DNA of 64,000 nt from Streptomyces deccanensis (GCF_022385335.1 NZ_CP092431.1:7688001-7752000); one strand, 5' to 3'; shown: positions 16,643 to 25,403, counted from the stretch's first letter. Notes: generated by a model not told the origin, from the letters alone. Numbers and translations: made by a program.

Positions 16643-18007
16643 TCAGAGGCCGGTGGGCGGAGGGGGTGGAGTGCCGGTTCCGGCCGCGGGTGTGGAGGTC
16701 GGGGCTGGCGGGGCGCCCTGCGGCGGCGGGGTGGAAGCGTCGGCCGGAGACGCGGACGCGGACATGAAGCCGCTGCCGGTGGGAGATCCTCCGCCGGAGG
16801 TCGGCCCAGGGCTGTCGCCGAGGTGGCCGCTGGTGTCCTCGCGCGGACTGGTCGGCGCTGGCTGCACGGCCTTCTCCAGACCGCTCTTGATCCCCTCGCC
16901 CCCGGATGGCGGAGCGTCCGAACCGCCGCCTTCCTTGCCGGTGTCCGGCGTGGGGTTGGTGGCGATGTCGCCGGGGAAACCGCCCGGCACGGCGTCCGGG
17001 CCCTGGGGAGCGGCGCCCGCTCCGGCCGCGGCACCGCCAGTTCCTGCGGTGGCGACCGCGGCGGCGGCTTTGCGGCCGGCGCGTTCAGCGTGCTGGCGGG
17101 CCATCTGCGCGCCAGCTCCGCCGGAGCGGTGCAGCGTCTCGGCGTCGGAGCCTTCGGAGGCGGCCCAGTGGACGAACTTGAACGTGGCGTAGGGGCAGAG
17201 CAGGACGAGCGCCATGATGACGATGCCGGCCATGACGTCGGCGAGGGCGGCGACGCCGTCCTTGGCCTCCGTTTTGCCCATCGCCGCGATACCGAGCACG
17301 AAGATCACGGTCATCAGGAGCTTGGAGACGACGAGGGTGGCGGTGGCCTCGATCCAGCCCTTGCGCCAGCGCCGGGCGACCTCCCAGCCGCCGCCCGCTC
17401 CCGCGAAGACGGCGAGGGTGACCATGACGAGGATGCCGACCTTGCGGACCATCATCACGCACCAGTAGAGGAACGCGCCCAGGGCGGCGCCGACGCCGGC
17501 GAAGACGGCGACCAGCCAGCCCATCGCCGACAGGCCAGGTATCGCGGCGACCTTGACGATGCGGCGTACGGCGGAATCGATGGACAGGTTCGCCGCTTTG
17601 AGTAGGCCGTCGGAGAGGGCGTCGACCACTTCGATGGCGACAGTAGTGAAGGCGATCGCGGTGAAGGCGAACAGGACGCCGGCGGCGGTGCCGGTGAATG
17701 CCTGCGTGAGGGCCTGGCCGTCGCGGCGGATCGCGGCGCGGACAAGCTGGGCGCAGAAGGTGGCTACAAGGACGATCAGGCCGATCGGCAGGATCATCTC
17801 GTAGTTGTCGCGGAACCATCCGGCGTTCAGGTCGACCTTGGTGGTGGTGTTGACCGCCTCGGCGGCCAAGTCGGCTCCGGCGGCGGCGAGTTCGCCCGCT
17901 GATTTGGCCATCCAGTTGCCGATGGCCGCGCCCGGGTCGGAGGCGAAGGAGACCGCGTCGCCGACCGCGCACAGTTTGTCCGCGAGGGGGAGGTCGCAGA
18001 AGCCCAA
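16643..18007 (-). CDS. VirB6/TrbL-like polytopic membrane protein
   Basis: 454 residues from TTG 18005-18007; AAAGGAGGGG lies about nine bases upstream. After an N-terminal amphipathic part there are about six membrane helices (MILPIGLIVLVATFCAQLV, GVLFAFTAIAFTTVAIEV, WLVAVFAGVGAALGAFLYWC, ILVMVTLAVFAGAG, LLMTVIFVLGIAAM, IVIMALVLLCPYATF). A long Gly/Pro/Ser tail (residues 320-454) follows. Length, topology and position match the VirB6/TrbL channel component of conjugation systems. Family assignment is by architecture. Confidence 0.8.
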   Translation of the reverse strand: MGFCDLPLADKLCAVGDAVSFASDPGAAIGNWMAKSAGELAAAGADLAAEAVNTTTKVDLNAGWFRDNYEMILPIGLIVLVATFCAQLVRAAIRRDGQALTQAFTGTAAGVLFAFTAIAFTTVAIEVVDALSDGLLKAANLSIDSAVRRIVKVAAIPGLSAMGWLVAVFAGVGAALGAFLYWCVMMVRKVGILVMVTLAVFAGAGGGWEVARRWRKGWIEATATLVVSKLLMTVIFVLGIAAMGKTEAKDGVAALADVMAGIVIMALVLLCPYATFKFVHWAASEGSDAETLHRSGGAGAQMARQHAERAGRKAAAAVATAGTGGAAAGAGAAPQGPDAVPGGFPGDIATNPTPDTGKEGGGSDAPPSGGEGIKSGLEKAVQPAPTSPREDTSGHLGDSPGPTSGGGSPTGSGFMSASASPADASTPPPQGAPPAPTSTPAAGTGTPPPPPTGL

Positions 18008-18049
18008 GGGGAGTCACCCCTCCTTTCTTTAGTGGGCTCGGGGCGCGTG

Positions 18050-18733
18050 TCAGGGCACGACGCGGGGGGAGATGGAGATCAGGGAGCAGTCGGCGTTGGG
18101 ACGGCACTGCACGGCGAGGGTGATCGAGCGGTCCTCGGCGCCGGCGCCGCCCTTCTTCCAGGCGATCTGCTGCTTGCCGGTGACGGTGACGGCGTAGATG
18201 TACGCCTCGGTAATCGCCGAAGGATCGTCCGCCAGGGCCTGCTTGAACGCAGACGGGTAGTGGGCCTCGTCCACGGCGGCAGTGGCGTACTGGTCCTGGT
18301 CGGCCATCCGCGACCACAGCACCGGATCCGGTACCTGGGCAGTGAGGGAGGACCAGTCGGCGTACTTCGTCTCCGCAGTCAGCCACGCCTTCATCCCGGC
18401 GAGCTGCTGATCACGGCTGGTGGTCCGGGTGTCGTACGACCACAGCATCGCCGCGGCGGCCTTGGCGAAGTTGACCGGGTCGGCCACCGGCGGCGGTTTC
18501 GCCACCGAACCGGTCCCAGCCGACGCCGTCGGGTCGGCGGACGCGGAGGCGGTGCTGCTCGTGCTGGGCGGAGTGGCGGTCTGGCTGTCGCTGGTTCCGG
18601 TGCGGCCGGTGAACACAGCGACGGTGGCGGCGAGGGCGAGGAGGATGGCGAGGCCGATCGCGCTGACCGTGATGCGCTGCCGGGTCGACCAGCCGATGCC
18701 GTAGCCGGACAGGGAGGGGAGTCGTTTCGGCAT
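18050..18733 (-). CDS. VirB8-like membrane-anchored transfer protein
   Basis: 227 residues from ATG 18731-18733, which shares its A with the upstream TGA. One N-terminal membrane helix (ITVSAIGLAILLALAATVAVF) is followed by a Ser/Thr/Ala linker and an extracytoplasmic domain (FAKAAAAMLWSYDTRTTSRDQ, AYIYAVTVTGKQQIAW). This layout fits the VirB8/TcpC group or conjugal-transfer lipoprotein-like proteins of actinobacteria. The fold assignment is inferred from topology and place in the operon. Confidence 0.65.
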   Translation of the reverse strand: MPKRLPSLSGYGIGWSTRQRITVSAIGLAILLALAATVAVFTGRTGTSDSQTATPPSTSSTASASADPTASAGTGSVAKPPPVADPVNFAKAAAAMLWSYDTRTTSRDQQLAGMKAWLTAETKYADWSSLTAQVPDPVLWSRMADQDQYATAAVDEAHYPSAFKQALADDPSAITEAYIYAVTVTGKQQIAWKKGGAGAEDRSITLAVQCRPNADCSLISISPRVVP

Positions 18734-19041
18734 CAGTGGACTTGCGACCCGAGGGCGGAGAAGAACGCGACCACGCCGTTCGCGGCGCCGAGGCCGAGGG
18801 CGGCGCCAGCCGAAACGACCGCGCCTTTCTTGCCGTTGGCCTCGGCCTGGTGTCCGCCGGTGTGGTGGCCCCAGGCCCACACGCCGAGGGAGACGGCGAG
18901 CGCGCCGACCACGGCGACGATCGCGAACAGGTTGATTGAGTTGACGACGTTCTTCAGCACGGCGAGGCCAGGCAGGCCGCCACCCGAGGGTGTGATGCCG
19001 GGGTCGTAGGCCAGGTACTGCACGGTGTCGAGCAGGTGCAA
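18733..19041 (-). CDS. Small two-helix membrane protein (DUF6112-like)
   Basis: 102 residues from TTG 19039-19041, seven bases after AAGGAG. YDPGITPSGGGLPGLAVL is followed by two membrane helices (NLFAIVAVVGALAVSLGVWAWG and AVVSAGAALGLGAANGVVAFF). This fits the DUF6112 family found in Streptomyces conjugation loci, possibly a VirB2/VirB3-like subunit. The start overlap with the VirB8-like gene supports co-translation. Confidence 0.7.
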   Translation of the reverse strand: MHLLDTVQYLAYDPGITPSGGGLPGLAVLKNVVNSINLFAIVAVVGALAVSLGVWAWGHHTGGHQAEANGKKGAVVSAGAALGLGAANGVVAFFSALGSQVH

Positions 19042-19295
19042 AGGGAGGCTCCTTGCGCGCGCCGAAGCCGACGCGCGGGAATCAATGAAGAGAAGAGGAG
19101 GAGGTGCGAGGCGGCGGCCTCGGGGAGGCGGACGGCAGCCGTACGGGATTTGGCCGAGCCCGTCGACGCATGCGAAGCGTCGTCGCGCGCGAGGGCACAG
19201 CAGCGCTCGTGCCGAGGCTGGGGAGAGGCCACAACGCGGGCCGGTGCCGCTTCGACGGCGCTACGGCTCAGCCTCTGATCCGGCTGCCTGGCGTA
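19042..19295. other. Intergenic gap
   Basis: 254 bases between the DUF6112-like gene and a secreted protein gene. No credible coding frame; frames here are Arg-rich shadows. The ribosome binding site of the downstream minus-strand gene is at its low-coordinate edge. Confidence 0.4.
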
Positions 19296-19661
19296 CTACT
19301 TCGGGATCGGCGGTGTGGGCGCGCCGTTGCTGCCGTACGGGTTCGCGCACTGGTAGATCACGTAGCCGCGGATCTTCTTGCCGTCGGACTTCCGGGTCAC
19401 CGTGCCCCGGGTGTACCAGGTCTTCTCGGAGCGCTTGTACGCGAACTGGTTGTAGGCGATCTTGTCGTGCCGGTAGGCGACGCCCAGCGCAGTGGCGTTC
19501 TTCGCCGGGGACTTGCGTACCTTGACCGCGCTGCACGAGATCGTCGTATGGCCGGTGTCGTACGCCTGCGCCGTGGAGGCGGTGGCCAGGCCGCCGACTG
19601 CGACGGCCAGGCCCGCCGAGGCGGCCGCAAGAGCGCGCCGGACGCGGTGGTGAGGTATCAC
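19296..19661 (-). CDS. Small secreted SH3-like protein
   Basis: 121 residues from GTG 19659-19661 (GGAG upstream). A clear signal peptide ends at TASTAQA-YD (about residue 33). The mature part (CSAVKVRKSPAKNATALGVA, then WYTRGTVTRKSDGKKIRGYVI) has the spacing of a bacterial SH3-like domain, with two cysteines that could form a disulfide. Such domains bind peptidoglycan or other surface ligands. A similar secreted protein is encoded at 26338-26697 in the other arm. Confidence 0.7.
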   Translation of the reverse strand: MIPHHRVRRALAAASAGLAVAVGGLATASTAQAYDTGHTTISCSAVKVRKSPAKNATALGVAYRHDKIAYNQFAYKRSEKTWYTRGTVTRKSDGKKIRGYVIYQCANPYGSNGAPTPPIPK

Positions 19662-19857
19662 TCAGATGCTCCGTGATGTCGAGAGAGAGGAGGGAGAGAA
19701 ACGGGCAGGTCATCCTGCCGATGGGCCGCATGCAGGCGGGCAGGGAAGAGGCCCAGGGGTATTGGGAGCGGCGATCCGGCTCACGTGCCGTGCGTGGCCG
19801 TTCCCGCGCTGCACTGGTGATGCAGGCGACATGTGGGGTCTGCGCCCCGACCGAGGG
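19662..19857. other. Intergenic gap before the cell-wall hydrolase
   Basis: 196 bases with no credible gene. It separates two minus-strand secreted-protein genes. No strong hairpin was identified. Confidence 0.35.
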
Positions 19858-20973
19858 TCAGATGACACGGCGGGCGGCGAGGATGTCCCAGTCCGCCAGC
19901 GGAGTGATCCGAACAGGCTTGCCAGTCCGGGGTGCCTCGATCGCGAGGCCCGAGCCGATGTATATACCGACGTGTTCGGGGCGGGCGGCGCTGCCGCGGG
20001 AGAAGATCAGGTCACCGGGCTTGAGCGCCTTGGGGGAGACGGCGTTGCCCTCGTTGATCTGGGTGTACGTGGTGCGGGTGAGCTGGATGCCAGCATGGGC
20101 GTACGCCTGCTGGGTCAGCGAACTGCAGTCGCAGCGGCCCATCGGGTCCGGGCCGTGCGGCGCGGTGCAGGTGCCGCCCCACTGGTACATCGTGCCGAGC
20201 TGCGCCATCGCCCAGACGATCGCCTTGCGGGCCTTCGGGTCGGCGTCCTTGGGGATCGAGTAGCCCTTCGGTACGGACCCTTCGGGGATGGTGCCGTATC
20301 CGGAGCCGTCCTCGGTCGCCGTGCAGGACGCGGCGTTGGAGGGGGTGTCCGTCTCCGTGGCGTCCTGGTCGGCGTCGGGGAAGGTGGCGGCGATCGCCTT
20401 CTGCAGGGCGGTGGCCAGCTCCTCCCACTTCGCGTAGGCGTCAGGGTAGGCGGAGCGCTGGACCTTCTGCGCGGCCTGGGCGACGGTCAGTTGCTGCCAT
20501 CCGTCCACCGCGAGCAGGTGCTCGTAGAACTGGGTGGAGGCGTAGACGGGATCGTGGATCTCCTCGGCAGTACCCCAGCCCTGGCTCGGGCGCTGCTGGA
20601 ACAGCCCGAGCGAGTCGCGGTCGCCGGAGCTGAGGTTGCGCAGCCGTGATTCCTGCATCGCGGTGGCGAGCGCGATGATCTGGCCCTTCTTCGGCACGTG
20701 GAGGCTGATCCCGGTGGCCACGATGGTCTGAGCACTGGGGATCTGCTCCTCGGGCAGGCTCAGGCCCTCGACGTGGACGTCCTTGGCGGACGCGCCGTTG
20801 AGGATCTTGGTGACCTGCTCGACGACGGCGTCGGTGTCGACGTCGCCCACGCAGGTGAGGGACGAGTAGGTGCTCTGGGCGGCCTCGCTGGAGGAGGCCA
20901 TCAGCATGGCCGTGCCGGCGAGGAGGAGAGGGGAGAGGACGAAGACACCGATACCGGCGGCTACGCCCTTCAA
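19858..20973 (-). CDS. NlpC/P60 cell-wall hydrolase with lytic-transglycosylase-like domain
   Basis: 371 residues from TTG 20971-20973 (GGGAGG upstream). An N-terminal signal or membrane helix (about 5-30) is followed by a lysozyme-like domain (ALATAMQESRLRNLSSG, about 101-117, Glu-108 as likely acid) and a C-terminal NlpC/P60 domain. Its catalytic Cys-283 lies in DCSSL and His-334 in RPEHVGIYIG. Such two-domain enzymes are the VirB1-like peptidoglycan openers of Gram-positive conjugation systems. It is the first gene of the long minus-strand transfer unit, which probably starts in the gap at 20974-21512. Confidence 0.9.
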   Translation of the reverse strand: MKGVAAGIGVFVLSPLLLAGTAMLMASSSEAAQSTYSSLTCVGDVDTDAVVEQVTKILNGASAKDVHVEGLSLPEEQIPSAQTIVATGISLHVPKKGQIIALATAMQESRLRNLSSGDRDSLGLFQQRPSQGWGTAEEIHDPVYASTQFYEHLLAVDGWQQLTVAQAAQKVQRSAYPDAYAKWEELATALQKAIAATFPDADQDATETDTPSNAASCTATEDGSGYGTIPEGSVPKGYSIPKDADPKARKAIVWAMAQLGTMYQWGGTCTAPHGPDPMGRCDCSSLTQQAYAHAGIQLTRTTYTQINEGNAVSPKALKPGDLIFSRGSAARPEHVGIYIGSGLAIEAPRTGKPVRITPLADWDILAARRVI

Positions 20974-21512
20974 CCGGGGACGCCTCCCGAGCGGCAGTCA
21001 CGGTCCGGGGGCCGGTGTTCGGGCAGGGGAGGGTAGGGAGCTGTCACAAGGGGGTCCTTCGAAGGCACGGTCCCGGCCGCGCGGCAGCAGAGGCGGAAAG
21101 GGCGCTGCGGCACGGGAGTTAGGTGAGGCGGGGATGTACCTCGTGAGCGCTGGTTTCAGCTCACGAGGCGCGGGGGTGTCAGGTCACGTGTGCCGGGGCA
21201 CGGGGAAATCTCCATGAAGGCAGGGGGCAGGGATTGCGCCATCGGCGGTGTTCGCCGGGGCAGTTCCAAAACAGTAAGGGCGGATCCCCGGTTGCCGAAA
21301 TCGCGGGCGATCAAGCCCTGACTTCCTGGGCTGGAAGGCGGCGATGCGTCTCAACCGGGGATCGTGCCTTACAGTTTTGGCTCCTCCCCTCGCCACCCCA
21401 CTTTCGTAGGTCAGCGGTGCCGTCATGCCCGCATTCGGCCTGCCCGGGGTTACATGCGTGAGCCGGAGGTCTTCCCCCCTCATCTCACCCGACCCGAAAT
21501 TGGGGTATCTCT
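20974..21512. promoter_or_regulatory. Divergent control region between the two arms
   Basis: About 540 bases separate the minus-strand transfer unit from the plus-strand unit. The region has no credible gene. It contains a long inverted repeat: arms 21266-21294 and 21352-21380 match at 25 of 29 positions. Each outer part reads CCAAAAC(A/T)GTAAGG and each inner part GATCCCCGGTTG. The inner part is the same word found in the hairpins at 22349 and 26226. Divergent promoters and an operator are the likely contents; an origin function is also possible. Confidence 0.6.
21266..21380. repeat. Imperfect 29-base inverted repeat with 57-base spacer
   Basis: Left arm 21266-21294 and right arm 21352-21380 differ at four of 29 positions, all in the middle. 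The spacer itself has a small match, AGCCC/GGGCT. The arm contains ATCCCCGGTT, shared with two other sites in the plus-strand arm, so a common binding protein or RNA structure is implied. Confidence 0.7.
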
Positions 21513-22268
21513 TTGCCTTTTTCCCTGCACCAGGGCGACGCGCTCAGCGTCCTCGCCGAACTGCCGGAAGGCTGTGTCGACTCCGTCATCACCGACCCGC
21601 CGTACAACTCCGGTGGCCGGACGGCGAAGGAGCGCACCTCCCGCAGCGCGAAGCAGAAGTACACCTCCGCCGACGCCGGCCATAACCTGCCGGACTTCAC
21701 CGGCGAGAACATGGACCAGCGCTCGTACGGGTTTTGGCTGACGCAGATCATGACCGAAGCGCACCGGCTCACCCGTACTGGCGGCACCGCGCTTCTGTTC
21801 ACCGACTGGCGTCAGCTCCCCACCACGACGGACGCGATCCAGGCGGCCGGATGGCTGTGGCGTGGTGTGCTGGCCTGGCACAAGCCGCAGGCCAGACCCC
21901 AGAAGGGCCGCTTCACGCAGAACTGCGAGTTCATCGTCTGGGCCTCCAAGGGTGCCATCGACGCCTCCCGCAACCCGGTCTACCTGCCCGGCCTCTACAG
22001 CGCCTCGCAGCCGTCGGGCAAGAACCGGCAGCACATCACCCAGAAGCCGGTCGAGGTGATGCGCGAGCTCGTCAAGATCTGCCCCGAGCAGGGCACGGTG
22101 CTCGACTTCTGCGCCGGCTCCGGCTCGACCGGCGTCGCCGCCCTTCTGGAAGGCCGTGACTTCATCGGGGTCGAGAAGACCGAGCACTACGCGACGATCG
22201 CCGCCGACCGGCTGACCGGAACCCTGCAACAGACCCTGAATCAGGACGACTTCGTCCTGTCCTCCTGA
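21513..22268 (+). CDS. DNA methyltransferase (N4-cytosine/N6-adenine, DPPY type)
   Basis: 251 residues from TTG 21513-21515. The catalytic motif DPPY is at residues 28-31, and the S-adenosylmethionine-binding FCAGSGSTG is near residue 195, i.e. the beta-class order (catalytic before binding). It would methylate an exocyclic amino group of adenine or cytosine. No restriction enzyme is seen beside it, so it may be an orphan methylase protecting the element on entry or regulating it. It is the first gene of the plus-strand arm and is followed by a hairpin at 22349. Confidence 0.9.
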   Translation: MPFSLHQGDALSVLAELPEGCVDSVITDPPYNSGGRTAKERTSRSAKQKYTSADAGHNLPDFTGENMDQRSYGFWLTQIMTEAHRLTRTGGTALLFTDWRQLPTTTDAIQAAGWLWRGVLAWHKPQARPQKGRFTQNCEFIVWASKGAIDASRNPVYLPGLYSASQPSGKNRQHITQKPVEVMRELVKICPEQGTVLDFCAGSGSTGVAALLEGRDFIGVEKTEHYATIAADRLTGTLQQTLNQDDFVLSS

Positions 22269-22348
22269 CCCGCAGGGGCTGTCCGACCTGGGCGGAATCT
22301 GAATCACCGGATTCCTTCCCGGTCATGAGTGCAAGCGTTATAGCACCG

Positions 22349-22375
22349 GATCCCCGGTTATCGAAACCGGGGATC
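22349..22375. repeat. Perfect 11-base-pair hairpin, shared word ATCCCCGGTT
   Basis: Arms 22349-22359 and 22365-22375 (GATCCCCGGTT and AACCGGGGATC) with loop ATCGA, followed by CTTCCGGA. It is preceded by TATAGCAC. The site at 26226-26250 has the same stem, the same (A)NCGA loop, the same ATAGCAC upstream and TCCGGA downstream. It lies about 60 bases before the next gene. It could be a leader hairpin, a terminator of the methylase gene, or a protein-binding site. Confidence 0.75.
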
Positions 22376-22436
22376 TTCCGGATGGTTGGAGCCGCCATCC
22401 CAGCCCATGGGAAGCGGCTTCAAGGAGGACACTTTC

Positions 22437-23084
22437 GTGCCTGAACCCATAAACCCCAACGACGACGGGGAAATGGAACCGGTCCGCTTGCCGGACACGG
22501 ATCTGGAAAGCATCGAGGCCAGCGTGCGCAAGCTGCTCAAGCAGTCGGCCCAGCAGGCCCAGCAGCTCGACAGCCTGTCCACGGAGACCGGACCACGCGC
22601 GTTCGACAGCTTCGGCCTCCCGGGATTCGCCGGCCTGCCGGTACCGCCCGCCCCACCGGAGCCGCGCCCGATCCTGGAACTGGACGGCGAGGAGTACGAG
22701 GACGAACTCGACAGCCTCAGCGACTGGGTGGACGACTTCCTCATGCCCATCTACGGCGCGGAGGTCACCACAGCCACGCCCTGGTGCCAGCAGTGGCAGG
22801 AACACGACTGTGTCGTCGCCTGGCTGCATGCCCTGTGGCTGGCCTACCAGCAGCACAAGGACCCCGAAGCCGGACCCAGCGGCTTGTTCGTGTGGCACCG
22901 TGACTTCCTCACCCATGCCATGACCACCGTTCGCGCCCCCGGCGGGCCGCTGTCCGCGTGCATGACCGACCCGGACCGGCCCGCCCACCGCCTGCTGCCC
23001 GGGCCCAAACCCTCCACCCGGGCGGCGAGTTCCCCCGCCGACGAGCCACCCACGGTCGGCGAGCCGGGCCAGGCCGCCGCATGA
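22437..23084 (+). CDS. DUF4913 domain protein
   Basis: 215 residues from GTG 22437-22439, six bases after AAGGAGG. The N-terminus is acidic and partly helical. The block WVDDFLMPIYGAEVTTATPW, with WLHALWLAYQQHKD and LFVWHRDFLTHAM, is the DUF4913 signature common on actinobacterial mobile elements. The tail is disordered. Function unknown; it overlaps the next gene by four bases (ATGA). Confidence 0.8.
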   Translation: MPEPINPNDDGEMEPVRLPDTDLESIEASVRKLLKQSAQQAQQLDSLSTETGPRAFDSFGLPGFAGLPVPPAPPEPRPILELDGEEYEDELDSLSDWVDDFLMPIYGAEVTTATPWCQQWQEHDCVVAWLHALWLAYQQHKDPEAGPSGLFVWHRDFLTHAMTTVRAPGGPLSACMTDPDRPAHRLLPGPKPSTRAASSPADEPPTVGEPGQAAA

Positions 23085-23575
23085 GCGATCCCGAACCCCA
23101 GCCGGCCTTCGGCCTGTCCTTCGACCCGAGGGCTCTGACCGACCTTCTCCAGGCCCCGGGCGACATACGCGACTTGGCCCTCGACCAGCTCCAGAAGGTC
23201 GTCAACGCCCAGTTGTTCGGCGGCAAGCTGACCGAGGAGCTGACCGGGTGCCGCAAGCTCTACGTCGATCACCGCAACGCCTGGCGCATCGTCTACGCCC
23301 AGCGCCCGGCCCCACCCGGCGCGACGCACCGCACCGAGATCCACGTCGTCGCCGTACGCCCGCGCGCCCGGCACGACGTGTACGAAACGGCCCGCGCCCG
23401 CCTCGGTATCGCCCGGCGCCCGACAGGCGCGCGCACCCACGCCGCCCGCGCCCGCTCCCCGCAGCTGGACACGCAACGGCCGCCGATCCCCAAGCCCGGC
23501 CCGCCGCCCTACGCGGTGCCCGGCCTTCCCTCAGCCGCACCCACGCACACTCCCCTGAAAGGCCCTGTCCGTTGA
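23081..23575 (+). CDS. RelE/ParE-like protein
   Basis: 164 residues from ATG 23081. The middle (KLTEELTGCRKLYVDHRNAW then RIVYAQR, EIHVVAVRPRARHDVYETA) follows the RelE/ParE strand order, with a basic YETARARLG end. RelE-type proteins cleave mRNA on ribosomes; ParE types poison gyrase. A long N-terminal helix and a Pro-rich tail extend it beyond the usual size of about 90-100 residues. No obvious antitoxin gene lies next to it, so it may be a repurposed fold rather than an active toxin. Confidence 0.6.
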   Translation: MSDPEPQPAFGLSFDPRALTDLLQAPGDIRDLALDQLQKVVNAQLFGGKLTEELTGCRKLYVDHRNAWRIVYAQRPAPPGATHRTEIHVVAVRPRARHDVYETARARLGIARRPTGARTHAARARSPQLDTQRPPIPKPGPPPYAVPGLPSAAPTHTPLKGPVR

Positions 23576-24159
23576 CCCGCCTGTCCTTCATCCTCGACCG
23601 TGTCGCCGAGGCGCTGGCTGTCGAGCCCCCGTCCGCCAACCAGCATCACCTGGCCATCTTGGAGATCGCCCGGGACTGCTACGACCTCGACGAGGCACTC
23701 GACGCCCTCGTCGGCGACCACGCAGATGGTGTCCTCGCCATCGAACGACCCGACACCTTCGCCCACCGGCTCGCCGAACGCCTGCGGCTCGAAGGGGAGT
23801 TGACCCGGCTGGTGTCCCAGCCCTGCTGCTGCGCGCCGGTCTCCGAGGCCACCGAAGCCCAGGAGGACTTCGCGCTGCACTGCGGGAGCGAGCCCGAAAC
23901 GATCCTGCATGCCTGCCGTGACGCCTTCGCCGCCGCCGGCGATCCGCCCGCCCTGACGGCAGCGGACCTCATCGCCTTGCTCAGCGACCTCGCCGGAGGC
24001 TCCGACGGGCGCGGCCCGTACGCCGGACTGACCGAGGCCCGCCTGGCCAAGCTCCTGGCCCTGAACAACGTGTACGCCTGCGCCATGGATCAAGACCGGG
24101 AAGTCAAGGGCTACCGGCGCGGTGCCGTGCTGATCGCTCTGCAGGGCTTCGCCCCCTGA
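23572..24159 (+). CDS. Hypothetical helical protein
   Basis: 195 residues from TTG 23572-23574, overlapping the upstream TGA (TTGA). Helical, with a CCC triplet (SQPCCCAPVSEA). Its C-terminal block (LTEARLAKLLALNNVYACAM, then REVKGYRRGAVLIAL) is reminiscent of the small helical end of DUF3631 proteins, but the match is by eye only. It follows the RelE/ParE-like gene and precedes a GNAT gene, all coupled. Confidence 0.55.
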   Translation: MTRLSFILDRVAEALAVEPPSANQHHLAILEIARDCYDLDEALDALVGDHADGVLAIERPDTFAHRLAERLRLEGELTRLVSQPCCCAPVSEATEAQEDFALHCGSEPETILHACRDAFAAAGDPPALTAADLIALLSDLAGGSDGRGPYAGLTEARLAKLLALNNVYACAMDQDREVKGYRRGAVLIALQGFAP

Positions 24160-24647
24160 TCCACCAGCCGGTCCTCGCCACGATCCACCCAGCGACCGAG
24201 GCGGACCGGCCCCTGGCCGATTCCCTCCACCAGGACTGCTCCGAGGCGAACCTGCTCCTGCGCTGGGGCCGGACCCGAATCACCCATCGCGACTTCACCC
24301 GGCTGCTGGACCACTGCGATGTCTGGATCGGCCTCGACGCCGAGGGCCGTCCGCTCGCGATGGTCTCGGCAGGGCTCGTCAGCCACGAAGCGGGCGTCGT
24401 CGATCTCGGACTGCAGGTCGCCGACGCCCACCAGCGCCGCGGCATCGGCACCCTGCTGGCCCGGCACGCCGCCGACCAGGCCCGCCGCAGTGGCGCCCAC
24501 ACCCTGACTGCGTACCTCCACGCCGCTAACACGCCGATGCTGCGCCTCCTCGCCCGGCTCGGCCCCGCCGTACACACCCGCGACGGCTCTCACCTCGGTG
24601 TCCGCATTCCCCTCGGCGACACCCCCGCCGACCATGCGCCGTCGTGA
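24156..24647 (+). CDS. GNAT acetyltransferase, apparent CTG start
   Basis: 163 residues. To include the normal GNAT N-terminus (VLATIHPATEADRPLADSL) translation must begin at CTG 24156-24158, which overlaps the upstream TGA (CTGA). The first ATG (24360) would delete the first 68 residues. The acetyl-CoA-binding motif is QRRGIGTLLARHA near residue 105. GNAT enzymes acetylate amines on small molecules, proteins or tRNA-bound amino acids. Some GNATs are toxins, but no antitoxin is evident here. Confidence 0.8.
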   Translation: MIHQPVLATIHPATEADRPLADSLHQDCSEANLLLRWGRTRITHRDFTRLLDHCDVWIGLDAEGRPLAMVSAGLVSHEAGVVDLGLQVADAHQRRGIGTLLARHAADQARRSGAHTLTAYLHAANTPMLRLLARLGPAVHTRDGSHLGVRIPLGDTPADHAPS

Positions 24648-25375
24648 TCGCCCCCACCGAGAAACCAGTCCTATTCATGCCTGCCACCCCTGCCCCTGCG
24701 CCGGCGAAGAAGGCGCTCACGGCGCTCGATCACCGCATCGAGCTGGCCGTCGGCCACAGCATCGACCAACTGTGGCAGCACCGCGACCGCGACCTCCTCG
24801 ACGAGCCACGCAGCCGCCTGGTCGACGCCCACCGCACCTTGGTCCAGGCCGAACACGGCGTGACCTTCTACCGAGTCCAGCTCCAGCGGCTGGCCTCCGG
24901 GGAGTTCGCGGTCGACCAGGCCCTGTTCTCGCGCATCAACCGCACCGTCGCCACGCTGGAAGAGGCCGCCGCCACCCGCGACGAGCGCGAGCAACAGGTC
25001 GTGGCGGCGCTCGAACCCATCGAGGCTGCCGTTCGTTCGAGTGGAACAGGTCCGCCAGCGGAGCTGCCAGCGCCGGATCACGCGGCCCTGCTGGCCATCG
25101 CCCAGGGCGCCAAGCTGCACGAACACCTGCTCACCCAGCACCTGTCGGTCGTGACCGCATCCGGTACCCGCCTCGCCTACAGCCAGTTTCAGCGACTTGA
25201 GGCGGCCGGTCTCGTCGTGCGCGACGACGCCCATCCGCTGCACGCCGGGCAGCCCGTCACCCTCACCGACGACGGCCGTGCGCTTCTCGCCTCACCCCGA
25301 CTACCCAGGCCACCGGCAGCGTCGCCCGAGCGGCGGCCCGGAGCCTGGCCAGCTCCCTCCGCCCGTCGGCGCTGA
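24644..25375 (+). CDS. Coiled-coil protein with C-terminal winged-helix domain
   Basis: 243 residues from GTG 24644 (GTGA overlap). Residues about 25-130 form long helices (RSRLVDAHRTLVQAEHGVTF, RTVATLEEAAATRDEREQQV). Residues about 145-215 look like a winged helix (HEHLLTQHLSVVTASGTRLA, then FQRLEAAGLVVRDD, TLTDDGRALL). It could be a DNA-binding regulator of the element. The tail is basic and Pro-rich. Confidence 0.6.
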   Translation: MIAPTEKPVLFMPATPAPAPAKKALTALDHRIELAVGHSIDQLWQHRDRDLLDEPRSRLVDAHRTLVQAEHGVTFYRVQLQRLASGEFAVDQALFSRINRTVATLEEAAATRDEREQQVVAALEPIEAAVRSSGTGPPAELPAPDHAALLAIAQGAKLHEHLLTQHLSVVTASGTRLAYSQFQRLEAAGLVVRDDAHPLHAGQPVTLTDDGRALLASPRLPRPPAASPERRPGAWPAPSARRR

Positions 25376-25403
25376 CCCCGCACCAGCCCACCCGAAACCA
25401 CCG

